From: Thermogemmatispora carboxidivorans
GTDB taxonomy: Bacteria > Chloroflexota > Ktedonobacteria > Ktedonobacterales > Ktedonobacteraceae
DNA: 64,000 nt
Assembly: GCF_000702505.1 (NCBI RefSeq)
Contig: NZ_JNIM01000001.1
Span: 496,001-560,000 of the forward strand
Direction: 5' to 3'
Positions 1-9,022 of the stretch are shown one piece after another (the stretch's first letter is position 1; every line of letters begins with the position of its first letter). The translations under genes and the position numbers were made by a program. The notes under the pieces are model-generated. The model saw only the letters and a list, made by a program, of their open reading frames with translations, had not been told where the DNA came from and did no database searches.

Positions 1-2
1 GC

Positions 3-31
3 TAGGCAGTGCCGCTTGTTTGCGATATAAT
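3..31 (+). promoter_or_regulatory. Sigma70-type promoter for the DUF790 gene
   Basis: A -10 box TATAAT (26-31) lies 17 bp after a weak -35 TAGGCA (3-8). Transcription would start near 38 and leave a leader of about 44 nt before the GTG start at 82. Confidence 0.5.
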
Positions 32-81
32 GCCTCTGTCCGTTAGAGAACGACGGGGGCGAGAAGTCAGGGAGATCGTGT

Positions 82-2142
82 GTGCGTCTCAGTCTACAAG
101 ATGTCAAGAAGCAGGTCTATCGTCGTGGTGGCGAGCGTTATCTAGCGCTGCACTGGCTACAGCCGGGAGAGCTGCGCGCCGAGATCGCGCGTCTCCTTGC
201 TTACTATGAAGGGCTGCGTGGGCAGCCGCGGCGTGCCTTTTCTCTGGATGAAGCCCGGGCCTGTATTGGTGACTACCGTCTTGCCGATGGCCTGATTGCC
301 GTTCTTGGGGCCTGGTACACCTGGCAACAGCCGGCCTGGGCTGACGAGCTGAGCCGTCTTGCTGCCGGCGAGCCAGCGCTCGTGGCTCTCCAGCAAGCGG
401 GAATCTCCTCCTCCATTCAGCTCCGTCTCGCACTCTTCGACTACGTCAACAGCAGCTACGATGGTTTTCTAGCTGGCAGCGAGCGCTTAGCGGCTCTCAC
501 GGCCTTTGCGGCGCGATTCTCTCTCTCGCTCCCCGAGCTAGAGCGACTGCTCGCTCTTGACAATGAAGACGAAGCCTGCCTGGTGCGGATAAGCGAAAGC
601 CTTCCCCCGCCTGCGCTGATCATTGCCCATTACAACCAGGCTCTCTTTGAGGCCGCTCTCAACAGCGCGGCTCAGGTGACCTTTCTCCTCGATTCTCAGG
701 CGCTGCGTGCTGCCGAGCCGGTCGGTCTGGGAGCGATCATCAAGCGTTTCTGCTATCTGGCGCGCCGTCTTGGCGTCTATTATGATCTGGACTACGCCGA
801 TGAGTTGGAGAGCGATCCTCTGCCGTTCTCCGAGAGGAGCCAATCCCCGCGTCTGCGCCTGACCTGTTATGGACCCCAAGAAATGACTGGCCTCCCTCAG
901 CAGTATGGGCAGCGGCTGGCGCGTCTCTGTCGCTTGCTCCTGGAGTACGCTCCTTCTGCTGGATCGGGAGATACAGGCAGCCGACAGCGAGGGCGCGGCA
1001 GCGGCAGCGGCAGCGGCCAACGGCTGCGTAGGGCCATCGTGGCAGCCGAGGCCCAGGTCTATCTGGGGGAACGGGCCTATCTCCTGCCCCTGGACCCTGC
1101 ACTGCTCTCCCTGCTCACCTTGCCGGGAGAGGAAGAGACGGGACGGTCAGCGAAAGGGGACGAAGCTCTCTTTGATAGCGAGCTGGAAAGCGCCTTTGCC
1201 GCTGCCTTTCAGGCACTCGAACGCAGCCCTGGTCAGGGACTGGAGGGCTGGTATCTGGAGCGCGAACCTGAGCCAATCCTGCTGCGAGAGGGCATCTTCA
1301 TCCCCGATTTCGCCCTTTCACGAGGGCAGCAACGCCTCTATCTCGAGATCCTGGGTTTCTGGACACCCGCCTATCGAGAACGTAAAATACAGAAATTGCA
1401 GCAATTGCGAGGGCGTAACGATATTATTCTTCTCGTACCTCGCGAGGCGCGGACAGCCTTCGCTGCCCTGGAAGGGGCCTTTCCCATCGTGGCCTATGAT
1501 GGCCAGGTGGCCCTGAGCGATCTCCTGCATCTGCTCCGCAGCCGTTACGATGACTTCTCCAGGCGCCTGGCCCTCCTTGACCGCGAGGCGATCCGGCAGC
1601 AGATTCGCCAGGAGAACTTCATTGCTGAGCGTGACTGCTATACGTTGCTGCACTGCTACCGGAGGACCGAACTGGAGCAGGCAGCAGCGGCCTTGAGTGA
1701 TCAGAGCATTCGCTTTCTTCCCGGCGTCGGTCTCTATACGCGAGTGTGGTTTGAACGCTTTGCCGTCTCATTCGTAAAGTGGATAGAAGAACGTGGCACA
1801 GCGGCCTGGAGCGCTGTAGTGGCTGAGCTACGCCGGCAATGGCCATGCCTGACAAGCTGTGATGATGCAGCTCTGGAAGCCCTGCTTGAGCAGCTCGAAG
1901 GAGTGAGCATTGAGCACAATTCCATCTTTGAGACGCAGATCACCTATAGCGGTATGGGGAGCACAACCACGACCGAAACCAGCAGCACGGGGAGGGAATC
2001 GCCATCGGTCGCCGTTGTGACAAGGGGACGGCCCGTGCGAGAAGGCAAGCCGCGTCCTGGCTCCGGAAGCCGGGGCGAGCAAGAGCGCCGCTCGCGCGCT
2101 TGCACCTCTCAAGACATCGCGCAGCCTGATCTCTGGGCCTGA
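82..2142 (+). CDS. Bax1-like nuclease, DUF790 family
   Basis: A 686-residue protein of the DUF790 family, whose archaeal member Bax1 is a nuclease that binds the XPB helicase and acts with it on damaged DNA. The N-terminus carries the Arg-Arg-Gly-Gly-Glu-Arg-Tyr opening typical of the family (residues 14-20). The nuclease core is visible as Ile-Pro-Asp-Phe (Asp409) followed by Tyr-Leu-Glu-Ile-Leu-Gly-Phe-Trp (Glu422) and a Lys-rich helix, a PD-(D/E)XK-like arrangement. The last 60 or so residues are low-complexity Ser/Thr/Gly/Arg and probably disordered. The GTG start is chosen because AGGGAG (69-74) sits 7 nt upstream. If the pairing seen in other genomes holds, an XPB-type helicase gene should lie nearby, outside the window. 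Family call is confident; the repair role is inferred. Confidence 0.8.
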   Translation: MRLSLQDVKKQVYRRGGERYLALHWLQPGELRAEIARLLAYYEGLRGQPRRAFSLDEARACIGDYRLADGLIAVLGAWYTWQQPAWADELSRLAAGEPALVALQQAGISSSIQLRLALFDYVNSSYDGFLAGSERLAALTAFAARFSLSLPELERLLALDNEDEACLVRISESLPPPALIIAHYNQALFEAALNSAAQVTFLLDSQALRAAEPVGLGAIIKRFCYLARRLGVYYDLDYADELESDPLPFSERSQSPRLRLTCYGPQEMTGLPQQYGQRLARLCRLLLEYAPSAGSGDTGSRQRGRGSGSGSGQRLRRAIVAAEAQVYLGERAYLLPLDPALLSLLTLPGEEETGRSAKGDEALFDSELESAFAAAFQALERSPGQGLEGWYLEREPEPILLREGIFIPDFALSRGQQRLYLEILGFWTPAYRERKIQKLQQLRGRNDIILLVPREARTAFAALEGAFPIVAYDGQVALSDLLHLLRSRYDDFSRRLALLDREAIRQQIRQENFIAERDCYTLLHCYRRTELEQAAAALSDQSIRFLPGVGLYTRVWFERFAVSFVKWIEERGTAAWSAVVAELRRQWPCLTSCDDAALEALLEQLEGVSIEHNSIFETQITYSGMGSTTTTETSSTGRESPSVAVVTRGRPVREGKPRPGSGSRGEQERRSRACTSQDIAQPDLWA

Positions 2143-2225
2143 GCAGGGCACAGCAGCGCCACCATCTCTTTCTCTGCTTGCTGGGTAGTAAAAACAACAA
2201 GGGAATTGCTTCCTAAGGATAGAGA

Positions 2226-4190
2226 ATGGACGTCAATGAGCTTCTAGGCGTGACACTTGGCACATGTACACTAGAGCGGATCATTGGACGTGGCGGCATG
2301 GGAGCTGTTTTTCTGGCTCAGCAATCGCGGCCTGTACGCACAGTTGCCGTCAAGGTGCTGATTCCTTCCCTCAGCTACGACCCCGAAGAGCAACGCAATT
2401 TCTTAGAGCGCTTTCGTCGAGAAGCTGACACTGTTGCTCGTCTAGAGCACAAAAATATTCTTCCTATCTATGAATATGATGAAGCTCTCGTTGGCAATGA
2501 AAGACTAACTTATCTGGTTATGCCCTACATGCGTGGGGGGACATTGCGCGACCGCATCGATGAAATGAAGCGTGAAGGCCGCCACTTTGACCTGCGCATC
2601 ATCGTCAGCTACATGAGCCAGCTCGCGGATGCTCTCAACTATGCCCACAACTTTGGCATCGTCCACCGCGATGTCAAACCCGCAAATTTGCTCTTCCACC
2701 TCGACGGGCGCTTACTCTTGAGCGACTTCGGCATTGTGCGTCTGGAGACCTTGCCAGCCTTGACCGCTATTGGTGACTTCCTGGGCACTGTTGAGTATGC
2801 CTCGCCCGAGCAGGTCAGCACCAGTGAGGTTGATCAGCGCTCCGACATCTATTCAATGGGGGTTGTGCTCTACGAACTCTTGACCGGGGACGTGCCCTTT
2901 ACCGGTACCACGCCTTTCATCGTCATGAACAAGCATCTGAGCGAGCCTGTCCCCTTGCCGAGCAAGAAGCGGCCCGACCTGCCACCGGCAGTCGAAGAGG
3001 TCGTTCTCAAGGCCCTGGCCAAGCGTCCCGAAGATCGCTATCAGAGCGCGCTAGAGCTGGCTGCCGCCCTGCGCAGCGCCGTGCTTGGGGCTTTGCCTAC
3101 CCCCGCTTCGGGCGTATTGCGCATCAGCGGCAATGCTGACAATAGTGACTTAACCGTTGCCGAGCCGGTGAGGGAGGCAGTGAGCGAGGTTGTCGGAGCA
3201 GGGCCGAAAGGCCGGGCGGGAGGCGTCTCCCCAGAAGGGCGCGCTCCCTGGCAGCAAGGACCACGGCCCTGGGAATGGCCTTCGCAGCAGCAAGTTCAGG
3301 AGCAGCTCACGCCGCCTGTATCGCCGGACGAGGAGACGGAGCCGGCCCCGATCTTCCACGAGGGGCGGCGGCTCTTCTACTATAGCCTGATCCTCATCGC
3401 TCTGGTAGCTCAGTTCCCAATTCTTGCCTTGCTCTACGGGCTCAGCAGCGGCAAGGGCGTGCTGCTGGCTGATCTCGGAGTCTTGCTGTCCACGGGCGTC
3501 AATCTGCTAACCCTCGCCGCTCTCGGATTCTGCGGCGTGACCCGCTCCTCTCTGCGCAATGTCAGAGGTGCCATCTACCGCACCTGTGCATCCTCTCTGG
3601 TGGCCCTGGCCGGCGCCACGCTGTTGGTTGGCCTGACTGATGCCGCTGCTCCCTGGCTGCCGCTGCTGGCCTATATCCTGCTTTTAGGCAGCAACATCTA
3701 CGCTGTGCGTCAGCTAGGGCAAGTCGATGTGGCCCATGATCAGGTCGAAGTCGCGCCCGTTCACTGGCGTGCCGCTGCCGAGGCAGCTCTCACCGGCCTG
3801 CTGCCCCTCACCATCATCCTGATCCTGACGCTAGCTACCTCGGCTCAGCACCTCTTTGCCTCTCATCTGCTTAATATGCTCGGCTTATTGTTCATAGCCC
3901 TTGTGGCTGCCCCAACGCCAGGCGCGGTAGTAGCCATAGAGACGCGCAAGCTCTCCACGGCCTCCTTCATACGCACCAGTGCCTGTGCTGGCCTCTTCAT
4001 GTTTCTGGCGGCCTTCCTGCTCGCCTCTGTCTGGGGACTACTCGTTGCCAGACAGAGCTGGTTCTTTGTCCAGTTTAATCCCCCCTGGATCGCCCTGCTT
4101 CTCTGGGCAGGTCTGCTGGCCCTGATCGGCTCCTTGCGCGGCTTACTCGATGCCTATCTCTACCTGCGCACAACTCCGGGCAGCCCTTAA
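2226..4190 (+). CDS. Membrane Ser/Thr protein kinase (Hanks type)
   Basis: Eukaryotic-like Ser/Thr kinase of 654 residues. The kinase domain fills residues 14-290: glycine loop GRGGMGAVF (21-29), catalytic Lys43, HRDVKPANLL (His147-Arg148-Asp149), DFG at 167-169 and Ser-Pro-Glu at 193-195. A 90-residue Pro/Gly/Arg-rich linker follows. The C-terminal third (about 382-650) is a run of hydrophobic segments, perhaps eight helices, so the kinase is cytoplasmic and anchored by a polytopic tail. It has no PASTA repeats, unlike PknB. AAGGAT (2215-2220) lies 5 nt before the ATG. The next gene also encodes a membrane protein and may share its transcript. Substrates cannot be told from sequence. Confidence 0.93.
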   Translation: MDVNELLGVTLGTCTLERIIGRGGMGAVFLAQQSRPVRTVAVKVLIPSLSYDPEEQRNFLERFRREADTVARLEHKNILPIYEYDEALVGNERLTYLVMPYMRGGTLRDRIDEMKREGRHFDLRIIVSYMSQLADALNYAHNFGIVHRDVKPANLLFHLDGRLLLSDFGIVRLETLPALTAIGDFLGTVEYASPEQVSTSEVDQRSDIYSMGVVLYELLTGDVPFTGTTPFIVMNKHLSEPVPLPSKKRPDLPPAVEEVVLKALAKRPEDRYQSALELAAALRSAVLGALPTPASGVLRISGNADNSDLTVAEPVREAVSEVVGAGPKGRAGGVSPEGRAPWQQGPRPWEWPSQQQVQEQLTPPVSPDEETEPAPIFHEGRRLFYYSLILIALVAQFPILALLYGLSSGKGVLLADLGVLLSTGVNLLTLAALGFCGVTRSSLRNVRGAIYRTCASSLVALAGATLLVGLTDAAAPWLPLLAYILLLGSNIYAVRQLGQVDVAHDQVEVAPVHWRAAAEAALTGLLPLTIILILTLATSAQHLFASHLLNMLGLLFIALVAAPTPGAVVAIETRKLSTASFIRTSACAGLFMFLAAFLLASVWGLLVARQSWFFVQFNPPWIALLLWAGLLALIGSLRGLLDAYLYLRTTPGSP

Positions 4191-4372
4191 GGCCGACCAG
4201 ACTGGTGGCGTGGCCCATCTCCAGTGAGTTGAGCGCTGGCCATCAGACCCTCAGCATTGAAAAGCGTAGCTTGACGAAGAGGGCGCCGTCAGGTATACTG
4301 TCCCTCAAAACTAGAACAAAATTTCTAATTCGGCCCCAAAGCCTAAGCGTAAGAAAGGAAGCAGGTGACAGT

Positions 4373-5221
4373 TTGAACCCGAGCCATCTTCGGCGAGAAG
4401 CGGAGGCTCTCCCTCTGCGTCGGCTCCCGCGTAGCGATGACGAACTGGCGAGCAAAGATCACGAGGAAGATGAAGCCTCCTGGAGGGAGGCACGTCCCAC
4501 CAGCGTGGTGCGTCGTTATCAGGCCCTGGTCGATGTAAAGACCGAGGTTGGACGGGCCCACGCCGATGCCCTACCGGAGAGCAGTCTTGTCAGCGCCCGG
4601 CGTGGCGCTGCTCAACGTCAAAGTGAGGTGAGAACGCCCGGGCCAGCACGTCGTCGGGCCAGCGAGTCTCAGCCGGCACGAGGTCCGACCCCCGCTGCAT
4701 CGGAGCGGACCCGCGAGCGGCGCACTGAGGAGCCATTGCGGCCAGTGCTGCCATCCCAGCAGGCCGCCAGGCGCCATCATTGGCTCGTGTGGCTGGGTCT
4801 CTTCTGGCTGGCAATGGTTATTGGCTGGGTCGTCCTGAGCGCCCTGGCCGGCTGGGGACAGACCATGCTCGACGACTGGCGCTATGGGCGTCCGCGCACC
4901 TTCCAGATCGATGCCGTGGTGGGGCATGGCGATTCTCCCGCGAACCCAAGCCATTTTATCGCCTTGAATCTCAATCGCCATGTGGAGGTCATCGAATTTC
5001 CTGGCGGCGATGCCACCAAGGCCCGCATCTACGTAGGGCCAGTACTGGTCGGGCCTGGGCAGGATCTGGCACCGGTGACGCTCGGCTTCCAGGATGTCAA
5101 CGGCGATGGCAAACCCGATATGGTTGTGACCATCGAGGGCAGCCACTTTTTCTTCATCAACGAGAATGGTTCCTTCCGCCCCGCTCGACCTGGCGAGCCG
5201 CTCAGGTTCACCTCCCCCTGA
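4373..5221 (+). CDS. Single-pass membrane protein with FG-GAP/VCBS-like C-terminus
   Basis: A protein of about 282 residues that I do not recognise as a named family. The N-terminal half is charged and Arg/Pro-rich, one hydrophobic helix follows (His-His-Trp-Leu-Val-Trp to Ala-Gly-Trp), and the C-terminal 120 residues would face outside. The end carries Asp-Val-Asn-Gly-Asp-Gly-Lys-Pro-Asp, the Ca-binding loop of FG-GAP/VCBS repeats, in a single copy. I place the start at TTG 4373 after an AAAGGA/GGTG purine stretch. An in-frame GTG at 4205 would add 56 residues but has no ribosome site and unconvincing composition. It lies on the same strand just after the kinase gene, so a link with kinase signalling is possible but unproven. 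Confidence 0.6.
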   Translation: MNPSHLRREAEALPLRRLPRSDDELASKDHEEDEASWREARPTSVVRRYQALVDVKTEVGRAHADALPESSLVSARRGAAQRQSEVRTPGPARRRASESQPARGPTPAASERTRERRTEEPLRPVLPSQQAARRHHWLVWLGLFWLAMVIGWVVLSALAGWGQTMLDDWRYGRPRTFQIDAVVGHGDSPANPSHFIALNLNRHVEVIEFPGGDATKARIYVGPVLVGPGQDLAPVTLGFQDVNGDGKPDMVVTIEGSHFFFINENGSFRPARPGEPLRFTSP

Positions 5222-5267
5222 GACGAAAGCGCCTTCTCGGCCCTGGAGTGGGGTTCACAGCCTCTCA

Positions 5268-5307
5268 CCGGGAGAGAGCTGGCCGGGGCCAGCACCCTCT
5301 CCCCCGG
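5268..5307. terminator. Hairpin between convergent genes
   Basis: A strong GC hairpin, inner arms GCTGGCC (5278-5284) and GGCCAGC (5287-5293), extended by CCGGGAGA and the matching CCTCTCCCCCGG. It lies between the convergent ends of the FG-GAP gene and the small membrane gene. There is no clear T tract on either side, so terminator function is tentative. Confidence 0.4.
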
Positions 5308-5383
5308 CCCGGGAGGCAACAACGGCCTACCTGGCGCTGCTTTGCTCCTGGCTGACCCCTTGGCAGAGCAGGCACGCTCAGAC

Positions 5384-5650
5384 TCAGCTGTCGCGCTCCG
5401 ATTGAGCAGCTACTCCCGCGGTTTGCAGCACTGGTGGCTGTTGACGCTGCTGACCTGAGAGCTGGAACTCGGGCACAACGCTGACTTCTGCGGCAGCTGT
5501 GAGGGAGTAGACACGCTCTTCAGCCCCCTCTTTAATGGACGGCTCTGGACGTAATGCGAGAACAGCGAAGATGATTATCCAAGAAATGAGTAGTATCAGA
5601 AGTGTCCAATATATAATAGTTTGGCTTAGCAGAATAGCGAGACCGCTCAT
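5384..5650 (-). CDS. Small single-pass membrane protein, unknown function
   Basis: An 88-residue product with one long hydrophobic helix near the N-terminus (about residues 3-31) and a polar tail. No family is recognised. The ATG at 5650 is chosen over an in-frame GTG six bases upstream because AAGGGA sits 7 nt before it. It is convergent with the FG-GAP gene. The clear ribosome site and start-proximal helix argue that it is real, but its role cannot be stated. Confidence 0.5.
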   Translation of the reverse strand: MSGLAILLSQTIIYWTLLILLISWIIIFAVLALRPEPSIKEGAEERVYSLTAAAEVSVVPEFQLSGQQRQQPPVLQTAGVAAQSERDS

Positions 5651-6151
5651 GGGCACATCCCTTAGAAATTTGGATAGGCTGACATTGACGTAGACGATAA
5701 CCAGACGACAGCTTAACGATGGCTAGACCAAGGTACCGCTGTAGTCGCTGGCTGCACTGCGAGGGTCTCAAAAGGGTAGAGACAAGCTGGCCTCGCTCTG
5801 TCGAGCGTTATACCTTCTTCTCCCTTCTGGCTGATAGACTCTAGAGAAGCAACCGACCGTACAGACTCCCCAAGGTTTACAAACGTATCCTGTCCTAAAA
5901 AGTTACGTTGGAGGAGAGGAATTTTCTCCCCTCAATGTCTGACGGGGTTAGCGGACATCATCGGACCCATGCTCCTGATAAAGGAGAACAGGTCAGTCCT
6001 TGACCTGCACGAAAAGTCATGGCCTGGTTGGCCTCTGTACCAACTCACATGGCAGACGAGCAGGTTCTCTCTAGTAAGATAGCCCTGGAGAAAAGCGCGG
6101 CCTTGATGGGTGGCTGCTCAATCAAGCCCGATGAAGTCTCCCCCTCCCTGC
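5651..6151. other. Gene-free stretch
   Basis: About 500 bases with no convincing coding frame. Apart from the promoter that follows at 6152-6180, I see no repeat or RNA structure in it. Confidence 0.5.
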
Positions 6152-6180
6152 TTGCCTTCCCATCGGGAGAGGAGCATAAT
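6152..6180 (+). promoter_or_regulatory. Promoter of the AI-2E-family gene
   Basis: TTGCCT (6152-6157), 17 bp, CATAAT (6175-6180). Transcription would begin near 6187, leaving a leader of about 60 nt before the AAGGAGG-led ATG at 6249. Confidence 0.6.
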
Positions 6181-6248
6181 AGAAGCGGATGATTCCGGTG
6201 GAAGATCGCTTCAGCCAGCGCTTGCTGAGCCTGGTAAGGAGGGAGTGT

Positions 6249-7619
6249 ATGGAGCGTGTCAACTGGCAACGTGTTCGTGATGTTCTCATCAGCATTGTCT
6301 GCATCTGTATTCTGGGCTGGTTAGGATGGAGTATTTCCGGCCTCTTTCTGCATGCGCTGGTCCTGCTTCTGCTGGCGATGGCCATAGCTTTTCTGGTTTC
6401 GCCTTTTGTTGACAGGCTCCAGCGCTCTGGTCTGCCCCGCTCGCTAGCCACGCTCCTCGTCTACGCGGTGGTCCTGGTGGTGGTTGGGAGTCTCTTCTAC
6501 GCCTTGCTATTTGCCCTCATTCGTCAGGCTCAGACCTTCTCGGTGACCATCCAAAATTATGCCTATCAGCTCCCTGAGCTTTCGGCAAAGCTGCAAAAAT
6601 TCCTTGTTGACCAGGGCATTCCGCAAGAAAAGATCGACAGTGTCCTGACGCAGATCGAGATGCAGGCGACCGACTTCGCGCGTTCGCTCGTCAACAACAT
6701 TGTCGGCTTTCTCTTCACCCTCACCGACCTCATCGTCAATGTGGTCCTGGTGACTGTCCTCAGCTTTTACCTGACCCTGGATGGCAAACGTATCCGGGAC
6801 AGCCTTTTCAAAATAGTGCCGAGGCGCTCGCTTCCTCACTTTCTCCTCTTCGAAGATGCCCTCAATCGTGTTGTCGGGAACTATATTCGCGGTCAGTTAA
6901 CGCTGGCAGTCATCATTGGAGTACTGGCGGGCCTGGGTTGCGCCACCCCCTGGCTGGGACTCAGGGACTACGCCTTGATTGTGGGGGCCCTGGCCTTTCT
7001 CTTTGAAACCATTCCTATGGTCGGCCCAGCCCTGGCCTCATTGCCGGCGGTGGCCATCTCCCTCCTCTTGCCCGAGCCGTTTCCGCGCACCTTTGTGGTC
7101 ATCGGCTACTTCGTGATCATTCAAATTGTCGAAAGCAATGTGCTGGGTCCGCGCATCGTGGGGCATGCTGTGGGACTGCACCCGGTAGCCTCGATCCTGG
7201 CCTTGATCATCGGCGCCCAACTCTTTGGAGCCTTCGGGGCCCTGATCGCTACTCCTATTGTCGCCGCCGCCTGGGTGGTGGTAACCAGCATCTACCGCTC
7301 CCTGGTGAAAGGGGAGAGCGCCGAGCAGATCTTGACCCCGCGTCGTCAGCCGTGGGTCTTACGCCGGCGCCGTACTCAGCAGCAGCCGGGCCTGACTGGC
7401 GAAGCCAAGGCCACGCAAAGCCTGCCCAGAACAACCGGGGGGATACTTGAGCGAGGGATGAACCGTGTCAGCGCCGCTCCGGCTATCAAGAAGGGGATCG
7501 ATCTGGAGGAGAAGATCGAGCAACTCGACCTTCTGCGCCCCTTCCCAGAGCCGCAGGAACAGCGCCACACGGTTGTTCAGGGTGAGCAACAGGAGCAGGA
7601 TGAGCCCGTCGAACGCTGA
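6249..7619 (+). CDS. AI-2E family (PerM/TqsA-like) transporter
   Basis: Polytopic membrane protein of about 456 residues with the layout of the AI-2E exporter superfamily: two N-terminal helices, a third, a long amphipathic soluble stretch, then a C-terminal bundle with the family-typical 'YIRGQLTLAVIIG' and 'ETIPMVGPALA' regions and a Gly-rich final helix pair ('LIIGAQLFGAFGAL'). Members export AI-2 or act as Na+/H+ or other small-solute carriers, so the substrate is open. The 100-residue C-terminal tail is polar and extra to the family core. I prefer ATG 6249 because AAGGAGG (6236 onwards) precedes it; an in-frame ATG at 6189 sits almost on the predicted transcription start and would only add 20 residues. 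Confidence 0.85.
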   Translation: MERVNWQRVRDVLISIVCICILGWLGWSISGLFLHALVLLLLAMAIAFLVSPFVDRLQRSGLPRSLATLLVYAVVLVVVGSLFYALLFALIRQAQTFSVTIQNYAYQLPELSAKLQKFLVDQGIPQEKIDSVLTQIEMQATDFARSLVNNIVGFLFTLTDLIVNVVLVTVLSFYLTLDGKRIRDSLFKIVPRRSLPHFLLFEDALNRVVGNYIRGQLTLAVIIGVLAGLGCATPWLGLRDYALIVGALAFLFETIPMVGPALASLPAVAISLLLPEPFPRTFVVIGYFVIIQIVESNVLGPRIVGHAVGLHPVASILALIIGAQLFGAFGALIATPIVAAAWVVVTSIYRSLVKGESAEQILTPRRQPWVLRRRRTQQQPGLTGEAKATQSLPRTTGGILERGMNRVSAAPAIKKGIDLEEKIEQLDLLRPFPEPQEQRHTVVQGEQQEQDEPVER

Positions 7620-7646
7620 CAGGGGCAAGCAGACAGACAGGCAGCT

Positions 7647-8309
7647 TTAGCCAAGTGCTCCAAAAGCTTTGCGAATGGCGTCCTCACCTTCTGGACTCAC
7701 CAGTGCGAAGATCTCGTCATCTTCCTCGATCACAGTGTCGGCGTTGGGGATAATGGGCTGGTTATTCCGCACGATCAGGGCCAGGTTGCTATTGCGCGGC
7801 AGGTTGATCTCGCGTAGGGTCTTGCCGATCGTGGGCGACTCCGCGGGAATGCGCAGTTCGACGAAGTCCAGGCCCGCCCTGCGTAGCTTCATGAGCGGTA
7901 CAAAGCGTGTGGTTGGTATCTCTGCCTCGATGAGCGAGAGAATCGCCTTGGTTGGGCTGACGGTGATATCGATGCCGAGCTTCTGAAAGATCTTTTCGTG
8001 TTTCGGGTTGTTGAGCCGGGCGATGGTGCGATTAACGTTAAAGCGTCGCTTGGCCATCTGGCAGATGACCAGGTTGTCGTCGTCTTCACCGGTGACGGCG
8101 ATGACCACATCCGCGCGCTTAACGCCGGCATCTTCCATGACGCGTGCTTCGCAGGCGTCGCCACGCACGACGGCTTCTCCCAGCTCTTCGCTCAGCGCCT
8201 GGTAGCGCGTGGCATCCTTCTCAAGGAGCAGAACCTCATGTCCCTGGTTCAGGAGCGTTTTGGTGAGGTAGTAGCCGATGTCGCCACCGCCTCCAATGAT
8301 GATATACAT
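7647..8309 (-). CDS. TrkA-type K+ channel/transporter regulator (RCK_N + RCK_C)
   Basis: A 220-residue regulatory subunit of Trk/Ktr potassium transport. The N-terminal Rossmann domain has GGGDIG at the dinucleotide site and an acidic residue at the end of strand 2; the C-terminal ~80 residues match the TrkA_C ligand domain ('FVELRIPAESPTIGKTLREINLP'). It would bind NAD(H) or a nucleotide at the inner face of the membrane and gate a Trk-type pore. It starts 11 bases after the stop of the upstream TrkA-N gene, so the two form an operon. No transporter gene lies in the window. Confidence 0.88.
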   Translation of the reverse strand: MYIIIGGGGDIGYYLTKTLLNQGHEVLLLEKDATRYQALSEELGEAVVRGDACEARVMEDAGVKRADVVIAVTGEDDDNLVICQMAKRRFNVNRTIARLNNPKHEKIFQKLGIDITVSPTKAILSLIEAEIPTTRFVPLMKLRRAGLDFVELRIPAESPTIGKTLREINLPRNSNLALIVRNNQPIIPNADTVIEEDDEIFALVSPEGEDAIRKAFGALG

Positions 8310-8320
8310 AGAGCTATCCT

Positions 8321-8761
8321 CTATTGTTTCTCGTCTTGTTGCGCTGCTTTTGCTGCTGCAGGCTCACCGAGGAGGGCCTCAGCCAGCATCTGCGCCCCTA
8401 TCGTCGTAGGACAGAAGGTCTCCAGTCCCAGCTCGTGATAGGTGCGCTCCCGAATCGGGTCGTAAATACGGCAGACGACCTTTTTGACATGGAAGATTTC
8501 CTTGGCGATCTGGCTCGCCATGATGTTGCGATTATCGCCATTCGTGACCGCCGCGAAGGCGTCGGCATCCTTGATACCAGCGCGGATCAGGATGTCCTCA
8601 TCGACCCCATTGCCCAGGATAGTCTCGCCCTTGAAGTCGGGGTCAAGACGCTGAAAGGCTTCGCTGCTATAGTCGATGACCGAGACCTGGTGACCCGCGC
8701 GATCCATCATATTGGCCAGCGTTGCGCCAACGCGGCCACAGCCGAGGATCACTATTTTCAC
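8321..8761 (-). CDS. TrkA-N (RCK_N only) protein
   Basis: A 146-residue protein consisting of one Rossmann domain with GCGRVG at residues 7-12 and a short Ala/Gln-rich tail. It lacks the TrkA_C domain present in its downstream partner. Paired half-size and full-size TrkA genes of this kind occur in Actinobacteria (CeoB/CeoC) and Chloroflexota, where the two are thought to form a mixed gating ring. First gene of the operon. The longer open frame on the opposite strand is a shadow. Confidence 0.87.
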   Translation of the reverse strand: MKIVILGCGRVGATLANMMDRAGHQVSVIDYSSEAFQRLDPDFKGETILGNGVDEDILIRAGIKDADAFAAVTNGDNRNIMASQIAKEIFHVKKVVCRIYDPIRERTYHELGLETFCPTTIGAQMLAEALLGEPAAAKAAQQDEKQ

Positions 8762-8987
8762 CTGTTGCCTCCTGATCTGCGGTGAGGGCTGGCGTCCCTC
8801 CCGCCAGTAGTACCAGCCTTGACTTGCTGACTGACCGATGCTTCACCTCTCCGCTTGTGGACAGATGTGCATAGCGGGGAAACCCGCCAGACGATATTAT
8901 ATCATTGCTGTGCCAGTCCGTACGCTCCCCCTGACCGGGCTTCCTGACCGGACCGTCAGCCCCCTCCTCCCTGGGCGGGTTTCTCTC

Positions 8988-9015
8988 TTGTCGAAAAGGC
9001 TGGGCATGATACAAT
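8988..9015 (+). promoter_or_regulatory. Promoter of the FemAB-like gene, possibly leaderless
   Basis: TTGTCG (8988-8993), 16 bp, TACAAT (9010-9015). Only 7 nt separate the -10 box from the ATG at 9023, so the mRNA may begin at or one base before the start codon. Confidence 0.5.
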
Positions 9016-9022
9016 AAGGCCC

